This document shows positions 14,528-21,939 of a DNA stretch of 24,982 nucleotides, one piece after another. Position numbers and translations under genes: made by a program. Source of the DNA: Lachnospiraceae bacterium (GTDB lineage Bacteria; Bacillota; Clostridia; Lachnospirales; Lachnospiraceae); the NCBI GenBank assembly GCA_900772845.1, contig CAAGSD010000112.1, positions 1 to 24,982 on the forward strand, read 5' to 3'. How positions within the stretch are numbered: the first letter of the stretch is position 1; the number at the start of each line of letters is the position of its first letter. The notes under the pieces are model-generated. The model saw only the letters and a program-made list of their open reading frames with translations, was not told where the DNA came from and made no database searches.

Positions 14528-15325
14528 TTACATCATTTTTGACTTTTCGATGCAGGCATCCATGGCATCCATGACTGCAGCCCTCATGCCCTTTTCCTCC
14601 AGGACTTTGACTGCCTGGATGGTAGTGCCTCCGGGAGAACATACCATGTCTTTCAATTCTCCGGGATGTTTTCCGGTCTCAAGCACCATTTTGGCACTTC
14701 CGAGGACAGACTGGGCTGCAAATTCATAGGCCTGTTTTCTGGGCATTCCGGCAGCCACCGCCTCATCCGCCATAGCCTCGATGAACATAAATACATAAGC
14801 CGGAGAACTTCCACTGACTCCAACGACTACATCCATCAGTCTCTCCGGTACCACACTGGCAATTCCGAAGGATCGAAGCAGCGTCAGTACTTTCTCCAGT
14901 TCTTCTTCCATGACATTCTCTCCCGCACAGACTCCGGTACATCCCTCCAGCACCAGTGCCGGCGTATTCGGCATGCAGCGGATCAGCTTTACTTCCGCTC
15001 TGCCGAAAGCTTCCTTCAGATAGTCCAGCGTTCTTCCTGCGGCAATGCTGACGATCAGGGTCTCCGGACGGACCGTCTCTCTGATCTCGGCGATCACCTC
15101 CGGAAAAAAGATGGGTTTTACCGCCAGGAACAAGATGTCTGACTGCTCCGCCACGGTTTTATTATCCGTCGTTGCATTAATATTAAATTTTGTTTTAACT
15201 TTTTCTGCTGTTGTCAGTGTTTTGGAAGAACCAATGATGTCTTCGGGAGCCGCAATAGCTTTTTGCAGCATGCCACCAATCATTGCTGTTGCCATATTTC
15301 CCAGTCCGATAAATCCAATCTTCAT
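14528..15325 (-). CDS. proC: Pyrroline-5-carboxylate reductase
   Basis: ProC reduces 1-pyrroline-5-carboxylate to L-proline with NAD(P)H, the last step of proline synthesis, in the cytoplasm. The 265-residue product is of normal length, begins MKIGFIGLGNMATAMIGG (Rossmann GxGxxA/G loop), contains IRCMPNTPALVLEG, and has the C-terminal family signature VCSPGGTTIQAVKVLEEKG. The ribosome site GCAGGAGG lies about 10 nt before the ATG. No proA/proB neighbours are present. A nested stem-loop (15375-15418) sits in its upstream leader. Confidence 0.95.
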   Translation of the reverse strand: MKIGFIGLGNMATAMIGGMLQKAIAAPEDIIGSSKTLTTAEKVKTKFNINATTDNKTVAEQSDILFLAVKPIFFPEVIAEIRETVRPETLIVSIAAGRTLDYLKEAFGRAEVKLIRCMPNTPALVLEGCTGVCAGENVMEEELEKVLTLLRSFGIASVVPERLMDVVVGVSGSSPAYVFMFIEAMADEAVAAGMPRKQAYEFAAQSVLGSAKMVLETGKHPGELKDMVCSPGGTTIQAVKVLEEKGMRAAVMDAMDACIEKSKMM

Positions 15326-15374
15326 ACCTTTTCATCCTCCTGCTTTGTTCTCATTTTTTCGTTTCTTCGTAACG

Positions 15375-15418
15375 ATTCAGAGCCGTGCAAAACTGCGTTT
15401 TGTGAATGGGGTCTGAAT
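15375..15418 (-). promoter_or_regulatory. Nested stem-loop in the proC leader
   Basis: ATTCAGA (15375-15381) pairs with TCTGAAT (15412-15418), and inside it CAAAAC (15388-15393) pairs with GTTTTG (15397-15402) around a 3-nt loop. Both helices are perfect. No T-run follows on the minus strand, so a plain terminator is unlikely; a structured proC leader is possible. No minus-strand promoter was clearly found. Confidence 0.5.
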
Positions 15419-15436
15419 AATTACATCTCTTCTATA

Positions 15437-15578
15437 TATAATGATGCCAGGGGCAGAAGGTCTAAGCCCACATGAGCTTGCTCATAAGTGGGTGAAAGAC
15501 CTTAGGACCCGCCCCGATATGCGCATAAAAGCGGGATGATAATCCCACGATATGCGAATAGATGGTAGGATTGTGGGA
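15437..15578 (+). other. Compact structured element, possible small RNA or dispersed repeat
   Basis: A perfect TATAAT (15437-15442, poor -35) points at position 15450, exactly where a long stepped hairpin starts: GGGGC (15450-15454) with GCCCC (15511-15515), AAGGTCT (15457-15463) with AGACCTT (15497-15503), GCCCAC with GTGGGT, and ATGAGC with GCTCAT. A second hairpin, GGGAT/ATCCC (15533-15546), and TCCCAC/GTGGGA (15543-15578) follow, and CGATATGCG occurs twice 33 nt apart. It lies between the 3' end of the SpoU gene and the proC leader. Positions 15536-15561 are identical to a stretch after thrH. It could be a non-coding RNA, a bidirectional terminator, or a REP/MITE-like element. Confidence 0.5.
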
Positions 15579-15581
15579 CAT

Positions 15582-16391
15582 TCATATCTGCAGGCTTCTC
15601 TGCCTGTGAGCTTCATACATCAGAAGCGCCGCTGCTATTGAAGCATTCAGGGATTCCACCTTTCCTTCCATAGGAATCTTCAGATATTGCCCAGCCTGAT
15701 CGGAAATCTCTTTGGATAAGCCGTTTCCTTCGTTGCCGATCAAGAACGCTGTGGGCTCCCGGAAAGAAAAGGAATCGTAATATTTCTGTCCCTTTAGATG
15801 CGCAGCATAAGTATGGATCCCTTTCTCATGCATTTTGTTAAGTACCGAAGACAGATCCTGCACGTAGACGAAGGGTACCCGGAAAATGGATCCCATGGTA
15901 GCTCTTATGGTCTTGGGATTAAAAATATCCACCGTCTGGCTGTTCATGATAACACCTGTTATCCCCGCACCTTCTCCAGTTCGTATCATGGTTCCCAGAT
16001 TTCCGGGATCCTGGAGGTTCTCCAACATCAAAAACAAGGGCTCCGGCTGTTCTAACAGTTGTGTAAGATCATAGGATGGCTGTTCCAGTACCGTCAGAAT
16101 GCCCTGCGGAGTCTGGGTATCCGCCATTTTTGCGAAGACTTCCGGGGATACTGTCTCATAACCGGTCTGCTGCAGTTTTTCCCAAAATGCGGCATCTCCG
16201 TTTTTCGCATTCTGCTTTATCTTCTGCTCCAGTTCTTCCGTCAGGTATACTTCCTTTACACTTTTTACCGGAGCCTCTTCACACATTCTGACACCCTCTG
16301 CCAGGAATACATGATCTTTGCGTCGTTCCTTTGCCTTGGTCTGCCACTGAACCACCTGTTTTACCTTTGCATTGTTGTTGCTTGTGATCAT
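15582..16391 (-). CDS. SpoU/TrmH-family RNA 2'-O-methyltransferase
   Basis: SpoU enzymes transfer a methyl group from SAM to a ribose 2'-OH of rRNA or tRNA and use a deep trefoil knot. The 269-residue product has an N-terminal substrate-binding domain (KERRKDHVFLAEGVRMCEEA) and the three knot motifs: motif 1 NLQDPGNLGTMIRT, motif 2 FLIGNEGNGLS, motif 3 IPMEGKVESLNASIAAALL. This layout (RlmB/TsnR-like) most often belongs to rRNA methyltransferases; the target base cannot be told from sequence. The start codon ATG 16391 has a stop four codons upstream and only a distant AGGAG (about 16 nt), so initiation may be weak or structure-dependent. It is preceded by a long hairpin-rich leader. Confidence 0.9.
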   Translation of the reverse strand: MITSNNNAKVKQVVQWQTKAKERRKDHVFLAEGVRMCEEAPVKSVKEVYLTEELEQKIKQNAKNGDAAFWEKLQQTGYETVSPEVFAKMADTQTPQGILTVLEQPSYDLTQLLEQPEPLFLMLENLQDPGNLGTMIRTGEGAGITGVIMNSQTVDIFNPKTIRATMGSIFRVPFVYVQDLSSVLNKMHEKGIHTYAAHLKGQKYYDSFSFREPTAFLIGNEGNGLSKEISDQAGQYLKIPMEGKVESLNASIAAALLMYEAHRQRSLQI

Positions 16392-16423
16392 ATCTGTCTG
16401 CTAACCGCTCCTCACATAATAAT

Positions 16424-16562
16424 ATGGTTTCTCCGTTCTACGAACTCTCGAAACCATAACAAACATGCGTAATCCGGGCTAATTGCCCTACTTACTTATG
16501 TTTGTTTACTCCTCTCATAGAAAACATTCCTTGCCTGCAAGCAGCCAGGAATGTTTTCTATG
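16424..16562 (-). promoter_or_regulatory. Structured 5' leader of the SpoU methyltransferase gene
   Basis: Three consecutive stem-loops fill the leader. From the 5' end on the minus strand: a 15-bp perfect stem (16516-16530 with 16548-16562); a 9-bp stem AACAAACAT/ATGTTTGTT (16458-16466 with 16498-16506) holding coaxial GTAA/TTAC and GGGC/GCCC helices; and an 8-bp stem ATGGTTTC/GAAACCAT (16424-16431 with 16450-16457) holding GTTC/GAAC. Nothing resembles a T-box or another riboswitch I can name. Confidence 0.65.
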
Positions 16563-16571
16563 GATGAGTTT

Positions 16572-16600
16572 ATTATAGTCAAAAAGGCGTTTCCACGCAA
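16572..16600 (-). promoter_or_regulatory. Promoter overlapping the pfkA terminator
   Basis: A perfect -10 TATAAT (16572-16577, minus strand) is preceded at 17 nt by TTGCGT (16595-16600), which lies in the loop of the pfkA terminator hairpin. The predicted start is near 16565, just before the first leader hairpin of the SpoU gene. The -35 matches consensus only at TTG. Confidence 0.5.
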
Positions 16601-16614
16601 TGGGAAACGCCTTT
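16581..16614 (-). terminator. Terminator of the dnaE-pfkA unit
   Basis: AAAGGCGTTTCC (16583-16594) pairs perfectly with GGAAACGCCTTT (16603-16614) around an 8-nt loop; on the minus strand the stem runs into five T. It lies about 20 nt past the pfkA stop. Confidence 0.93.
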
Positions 16615-16633
16615 GTATATCTGAACTGTTATA

Positions 16634-17608
16634 TTAGATGGACAGCAGATGAGATACCTCAAACTGGTACTCATTGATGCCTTTCTCCATCTGCAGTGCG
16701 TCCTCGATATCGAAATCGATGAACTCACCATGCTGATAACCTACGACACGGTTGGTCTTGCCCTCCAGCATGATGTCTACTGCATAAGCGCCCATGATAG
16801 ATGCATAATAACGATCCTTGGCAGTAGGGCTTCCGCCACGCTGCATGTAACCTAAGATGGTTGCACGGGTCTCAATACCGGTAGCTGCCTCAATACGACG
16901 TGCCATGGAAGTGGAATGTCCGATTCCCTCGGCATTGATGATGATATGATGAGTCTTACCATGCTTACGGTTGGTAATAATGTTATTGATAATATTCTGT
17001 TCGTTATAATCGTACTTCTCAGGAAGCAGGATATCCTCAGCACCATTGGCAATACCACACCACAGAGCGATATATCCGGCATTTCTGCCCATTACCTCTA
17101 TGATACTGCATCTCTCATGTGAGGAAGAGGTATCCTTAACTTTGTCGATTGCCTGCATTGCTGTATTAACAGCAGTATCGAAACCAATGGTGTACTCGGT
17201 ACATGCGATATCCAGATCGATGGTTCCGGGAAGGCCGATAGTATTGATGCCCAGTCTGGACAGTGCCTGTGCACCACGGTAAGAACCGTCACCGCCGATG
17301 ACAACGATACCATCAATACCATGCTTTCTGCAGATCTCAGCACCCTTCTTCTGGCCTTCTGCTTCCTTGAACTCCAGACAACGTGCGGTTCCCAGGATTG
17401 TACCACCGCGCTGGATGATATCGGACACATCCTTGGCTTCCATATCTATGATCTCTTCATTCAAAAGACCCTGATAACCTTTTTTGATACCTTTAACCTT
17501 CAGTCCTCTTGCAATAGCTGTACGAACAACTGCACGGATAGCAGCATTCATTCCCGGTGCATCGCCGCCGCTGGTCAATACGCCGATCGTCTTAATCTCT
17601 TTTGCCAT
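16634..17608 (-). CDS. pfkA: ATP-dependent 6-phosphofructokinase
   Basis: PfkA phosphorylates fructose 6-phosphate to fructose 1,6-bisphosphate, the committed step of glycolysis. The 324-residue product has the usual bacterial length. TSGGDAPGMNAAIRAVVR and the phosphate loop GGDGSYRGA (Gly, not Asp, after GGD) indicate ATP rather than pyrophosphate as donor, as does Gly in PGTID. The catalytic aspartate is Asp131 in GTIDLD; the usual TIDND here has Leu132 in place of Asn. GFDTAVNTAMQAIDKVKDT and MGRNAGYIAL follow. AGGAGG lies about 8 nt before the ATG. It is 55 nt behind dnaE with no terminator between, a pairing common in Firmicutes. Confidence 0.97.
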   Translation of the reverse strand: MAKEIKTIGVLTSGGDAPGMNAAIRAVVRTAIARGLKVKGIKKGYQGLLNEEIIDMEAKDVSDIIQRGGTILGTARCLEFKEAEGQKKGAEICRKHGIDGIVVIGGDGSYRGAQALSRLGINTIGLPGTIDLDIACTEYTIGFDTAVNTAMQAIDKVKDTSSSHERCSIIEVMGRNAGYIALWCGIANGAEDILLPEKYDYNEQNIINNIITNRKHGKTHHIIINAEGIGHSTSMARRIEAATGIETRATILGYMQRGGSPTAKDRYYASIMGAYAVDIMLEGKTNRVVGYQHGEFIDFDIEDALQMEKGINEYQFEVSHLLSI

Positions 17609-17663
17609 GACTGTTACCTCCTAAGTAAACGAACGAATAGTTTTCTCTTCTCGATTCTTTATT

Positions 17664-20600
17664 CTAATCTATTTTTGAGCGGTTTTCAATAGGTTTCGTT
17701 ATAAATTTAACATTTTCTTTTCCAAACTGTGTATACAATTTTTCCTGCAGGATTTCATCGGCTTTCACACGGAGATTTGCAGGCAGAATCTTGTAATTTT
17801 TCGTGTCCCGTAAAAAGATCACTACGTCATCGTTTCCATCGGAATCTGCCATGGTTTGCAGGAGTTCCTGCTCTCTCTCCTTATAGGCATCTACATTCTG
17901 AAACTGGATCCAGACGCCCGCAGGCATACCTTTCTGTGGTGCACTGTCCGCCTGCGGCCGCTGTCCGGTCTGCCCGCCGTATGCACTAGCCGAACCGCCT
18001 TGATACTGCCCGTTACTGTTCCCAGCATTCCGATATCCACCGGCACTGCCGTTTCCATAAGATCCGCTGCGGCTGCTGCCACTCCGTCCACCATAATTTC
18101 TGGGAAACAATGGCTGTTTTGCCTCTACTGCGGCCTGTGCGTCCTCAAAGCTGATGATCTGATCACAGATCAGCTTGCCGTCCTTGTCTTCCTCCAGGGA
18201 TACTCTGCCCCGGATAAACACCTTCGCATCTTCCGTAAGCAATGTACTGTATTTTTCGTAGGCCTGGGGAAATACAACGATCTCCACATTGCCGATCAGA
18301 TCTTCCAGATTTAAGAATGCCATGATCTTATCATTCTTGGTATATTTCACTGTCTTATCGGCAATGAGTCCTCCGATGACCACATAGGCCTGGTCCTGCA
18401 CCGTCAGTACCGTACCGGTCTCTTCATCCAGTGCAAAATCACCGGCCGTATTACTGATGCATTTCTGCCACAGTTCCTGATATTCTTCCAACGGATGTCC
18501 GCTGACATAGACCCCCAGCACTTCCTTTTCAAAGCCCAGCATCATTTCCTTGGTGTATTCACCTACATTCGGCATACGAATGTCGAATTCTTCTTTGTCG
18601 TCCTCTCCGGCAATATCGAACAGTGAAATCTGCCCGGCCAGGTTATTTTTCCTGTCATGGGCGATATGATCCACAATCTGCACATACACGCTCATGAACT
18701 GTTTGCGGGTGCCTCCCAGTCCGTCCAAAGCTCCGGCCTTGATCAGGTTCTCGATAGCCCGCTTGTTCATTTCTTTTTTATCGGACATTCTGGTAATAAA
18801 ATCTTTCAGGTTGGTAAAGGGTCCTCTCTCTTTCCGTTCCTGTACCAGACTGTCGATGACCGGACGGCCGACACTTTTAATGGCAGTCAGCGCATATCTT
18901 ATTTTCCCGTCTGCCACGGAAAATCCGGCTTCGCCTGCATTCACATCCGGAGGCAGAATGGCAATATCCATATTCCGGCAATTCAGGATATACTCAGACA
19001 CTTTTTTCGGATTGTCGATGACAGAGGTCATCAGTGCCGCCATGAATTCCACGGGATAATAATATTTTAAATAAGCTGTCTGATAAGCCACCACCGCATA
19101 ACATGCCGCATGGGACTTATTAAATGCATATTTCGCAAAGTCCATCATCATGTCATAGATCTGGCCTGCAGTCTGCTCATCAATACCGTTGGCAATACAT
19201 CCGGGAACATTTTCCTCCGGATTGCCGTAGATAAAGTTGGCACGCTCTTTTTCCATGACGGACTGCTTCTTTTTACTCATGGCACGGCGCACCAGATCAC
19301 TTCGTCCCAGCGTATATCCCGCCAGATCACGGACGATCTGCATTACCTGCTCCTGATACACGATACAGCCGTAAGTAGGCTTCAGGATCGGCTCCAGCTG
19401 CGGGCAGGCATATGTCACTTCCTCCGGATGATTTTTGCCCTGAATATATTTCGGGATAAAATCCATAGGACCCGGGCGATACAGGGAAATACCGGCTACC
19501 ACATCCTCCAGATTCTGTGGCCGCAGCTCCTTCATGAAGTTTTTCATTCCGCCGCTTTCCAGCTGGAACACGCCCTCCGTTCTGCCGGTACCGATGGATG
19601 CCAGCACTTTGGGATCATTGTAGTCAATGTTATCCACGTCAATGTGTCTGCCGGTGGTATTCTCGATGAATTTTACCGCATCATGGATCACGGTCAGGGT
19701 CCGCAGTCCCAGGAAGTCCATTTTCAACAATCCCAGTTCTTCCAGCGTAGTCATGGTAAACTGGGTGACGATAGAGCCATCGGAGCCCCTGGATAAAGGG
19801 ACAAATTCGTCTGCTGCCTTCTGGCAGATCACGACACCAGCCGCATGCATGGAAGTATGTCTGGGCAGGCCCTCCAGCCGCTTACACATATCGATCAGGT
19901 GGTGGACCTGCTCATCCTCCTGATACAGCTTGCGGAACTCCGGATTCATCTCCAGGGCTTTGCTCAAAGTAATATTCAGTTCATTCGGCACCATCTTGGC
20001 GATGGAGTCCACAAAAGCATAGGGCAGATCCATGACACGTCCCACGTCGCGGATGACACCCTTGGCTGCCAGCGTACCGAAGGTAACGATCTGCACCACT
20101 TTGTCGGAGCCGTATTTTCGACCTACGTAATCAATGACTTCCTGCCGTCGTTCGAAGCAGAAATCCACGTCGATATCGGGCATGGATACACGCTCCGGAT
20201 TCAGGAAACGTTCAAACAGCAGGTTATAATGGATCGGATCGATATTGGTGATCTTCAGGCAGTACGCCACAATACTTCCCGCAGCAGAGCCTCGTCCCGG
20301 TCCCACCGGAATGCCATGCTCTTTCGCATAATTAATAAAATCCCATACGATCAGGAAATAGTCCACATATCCCATTCTGCGGATAACGCCCAGCTCATAG
20401 TCCAGCCGCTCTCTCAGAGTCTGTCCGGTCTCGCCTGCCGGCTGATCGCCGTCACCATAACGCTCCGCCAGTCCATCATCGCAGAGTTTATTCAGATACC
20501 CCCAGGAATCATAGCCTTCCGGCACATCGTATTTTGGCAGTTTTGTCACGCCAAATTCAATCTCTACATTACAACGGTCTGCGATTCTCTGGGTATTCTC

Positions 20601-21386
20601 CACCGCCTCCCAGGCATAGGGGAACAATCCCTTCATTTCCTCTTCGCTCTTGACATAATACTGGCCGCCCTCGTAGCGCATACGGTCTTCATCCGCCAGT
20701 TTTTTACCGGTCTGCAGACACAGCAGAATATCATGGGGAATGGCATCTTCCGCATAAGTGTAATGCACATCATTGGTAGTCACCAAAGGAATATCCAGTT
20801 CCCTGCTCATCTGGAGCAATTCCATATTCACCGTGCGCTGCTCCGGGATCCCGTGATCCTGTAACTCCAGGAAATAATTGCCCTTGCCAAAACAGGCTTC
20901 GTATTTTTTCGCAGCTTTTTGCGCCTCGTCCTTCATTCCTTTTAGAATGAAGTGCGGCACTTCTCCCGCCAGACAGGCAGACAACGCAATGATTCCCTCG
21001 TGGAACTCCTGTAGCACTTCCATATCCACACGAGGTTTATAATAGTAGCCCTCCGTAAAACCACGGCTGACAATTTTCATCAGATTCGCATAGCCGATAT
21101 TATTCTCCGCCAACAGCACCAGATGGTGATAGCGTTCCTCTCCACCGGTCAGTTCCTTGTCAAAACGGGAATTTGGAGCAACATAGACTTCACAGCCCAG
21201 GATCGGCTTGATCCCGGCTTCTTTTGCAGCACGATAAAAATCGATCACTCCGTACATGACGCCGTGATCGGTGATGGCCGCACTGTTCATACCCAGTTCC
21301 TTGACTCTGGCTACGTATTCCTTGATCTTGTTGGAACCATCAAGCAGTGAATATTCTGTATGCACATGGAGATGTGTAAATGCCAT
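17664..21386 (-). CDS. dnaE: DNA polymerase III subunit alpha
   Basis: DnaE is a replicative DNA polymerase catalytic subunit. The 1240-residue product begins with a PHP domain (FTHLHVHTEYSLLDG, AITDHG) and has a C-family palm with the catalytic aspartates in PDIDVDF and KMDFLGLRTLTVI. A tandem HhH region and an OB-fold (AYVVIGGLIADKTVKYTK to VFIRGRVSLEEDKDG) follow. Between the OB fold and the C-terminal domain is a 58-residue Gly/Ser/Asn/Tyr/Gln-rich linker (about 1096-1153), which is unusual for DnaE. The last 87 residues (from MPAGVWIQFQNVD) form a compact tail. It lacks the PolC exonuclease insertion, so a separate PolC is expected elsewhere. GGAAGG precedes the ATG, and pfkA follows directly. 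Confidence 0.96.
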   Translation of the reverse strand: MAFTHLHVHTEYSLLDGSNKIKEYVARVKELGMNSAAITDHGVMYGVIDFYRAAKEAGIKPILGCEVYVAPNSRFDKELTGGEERYHHLVLLAENNIGYANLMKIVSRGFTEGYYYKPRVDMEVLQEFHEGIIALSACLAGEVPHFILKGMKDEAQKAAKKYEACFGKGNYFLELQDHGIPEQRTVNMELLQMSRELDIPLVTTNDVHYTYAEDAIPHDILLCLQTGKKLADEDRMRYEGGQYYVKSEEEMKGLFPYAWEAVENTQRIADRCNVEIEFGVTKLPKYDVPEGYDSWGYLNKLCDDGLAERYGDGDQPAGETGQTLRERLDYELGVIRRMGYVDYFLIVWDFINYAKEHGIPVGPGRGSAAGSIVAYCLKITNIDPIHYNLLFERFLNPERVSMPDIDVDFCFERRQEVIDYVGRKYGSDKVVQIVTFGTLAAKGVIRDVGRVMDLPYAFVDSIAKMVPNELNITLSKALEMNPEFRKLYQEDEQVHHLIDMCKRLEGLPRHTSMHAAGVVICQKAADEFVPLSRGSDGSIVTQFTMTTLEELGLLKMDFLGLRTLTVIHDAVKFIENTTGRHIDVDNIDYNDPKVLASIGTGRTEGVFQLESGGMKNFMKELRPQNLEDVVAGISLYRPGPMDFIPKYIQGKNHPEEVTYACPQLEPILKPTYGCIVYQEQVMQIVRDLAGYTLGRSDLVRRAMSKKKQSVMEKERANFIYGNPEENVPGCIANGIDEQTAGQIYDMMMDFAKYAFNKSHAACYAVVAYQTAYLKYYYPVEFMAALMTSVIDNPKKVSEYILNCRNMDIAILPPDVNAGEAGFSVADGKIRYALTAIKSVGRPVIDSLVQERKERGPFTNLKDFITRMSDKKEMNKRAIENLIKAGALDGLGGTRKQFMSVYVQIVDHIAHDRKNNLAGQISLFDIAGEDDKEEFDIRMPNVGEYTKEMMLGFEKEVLGVYVSGHPLEEYQELWQKCISNTAGDFALDEETGTVLTVQDQAYVVIGGLIADKTVKYTKNDKIMAFLNLEDLIGNVEIVVFPQAYEKYSTLLTEDAKVFIRGRVSLEEDKDGKLICDQIISFEDAQAAVEAKQPLFPRNYGGRSGSSRSGSYGNGSAGGYRNAGNSNGQYQGGSASAYGGQTGQRPQADSAPQKGMPAGVWIQFQNVDAYKEREQELLQTMADSDGNDDVVIFLRDTKNYKILPANLRVKADEILQEKLYTQFGKENVKFITKPIENRSKID

Positions 21387-21474
21387 TTAGGTTGCTTCCT
21401 TCCATCGAATATATGTTCTGTATCATCCTTTTATCATAGCAAAATTATGAAGCTTTGTAAATAGAACCGGCGGT

Positions 21475-21849
21475 TTACTTCATTCCTTTTGCTTTCTTTA
21501 CACATTCCTCGTAAGCCGGTCCTGCCTGCTCCCTGTGATAGCCGGGTGCCAGCATTGCTGCAAAGTACAGAGTTTCCAACGTTTCTTCCTGCGCTGGTGT
21601 TGGATGAGACGGTACCAGCACACGGGTACTCCATATCAGCATGCAGCCGGTGTATTCTACCATAAAGAAAATGGGTTCCATGCTCTTTTCCATCTGACTG
21701 TTTAACGTCAGTTTGTCCTCACCGGAAATTTCTTCCAACTTTTTGATATGAGAGGGCTGCGGTTCCTGCACACTGCCATCCGGCAAAATCACACACTCAC
21801 AGGGTTCCATATCCTCTCTGTGGGCATTGATAAATTCCATGACTGTCAT
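21475..21849 (-). CDS. Conserved-looking 124-aa protein, function unknown
   Basis: I do not recognise the family. The 124-residue product is soluble, acidic at the N-terminus (MTVMEFINAHREDMEPC), with a central hydrophobic beta part (IFFMVEYTGCMLIWSTRVLV) and a helical, Lys-rich C-terminus (PAYEECVKKAKGMK). No signal peptide, clear membrane helix or metal-binding pattern is visible. AGGAGG 8 nt before ATG 21849 fixes the start; an in-frame GTG at 21858 overlaps that ribosome site and is rejected. It lies 90 nt behind rsmH and 88 nt ahead of dnaE with no clear terminator on either side, so it may be carried in one transcript with them. Confidence 0.75.
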   Translation of the reverse strand: MTVMEFINAHREDMEPCECVILPDGSVQEPQPSHIKKLEEISGEDKLTLNSQMEKSMEPIFFMVEYTGCMLIWSTRVLVPSHPTPAQEETLETLYFAAMLAPGYHREQAGPAYEECVKKAKGMK

Positions 21850-21939
21850 GTTCCGCACCTCCTCTTTGCTCTTACTGTCATCCTGTCTGAATCCGAGAAT
21901 TCATATTAATGCGTGATATTTCCGCTCCCTTGTCATCTG

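Noticed and set aside
16516..16562. 15-bp hairpin upstream of the SpoU gene as a second terminator
   Set aside because: No T-run on either strand (followed by GAGAGGAG on the minus strand), and the pfkA terminator is already complete at 16581-16614.
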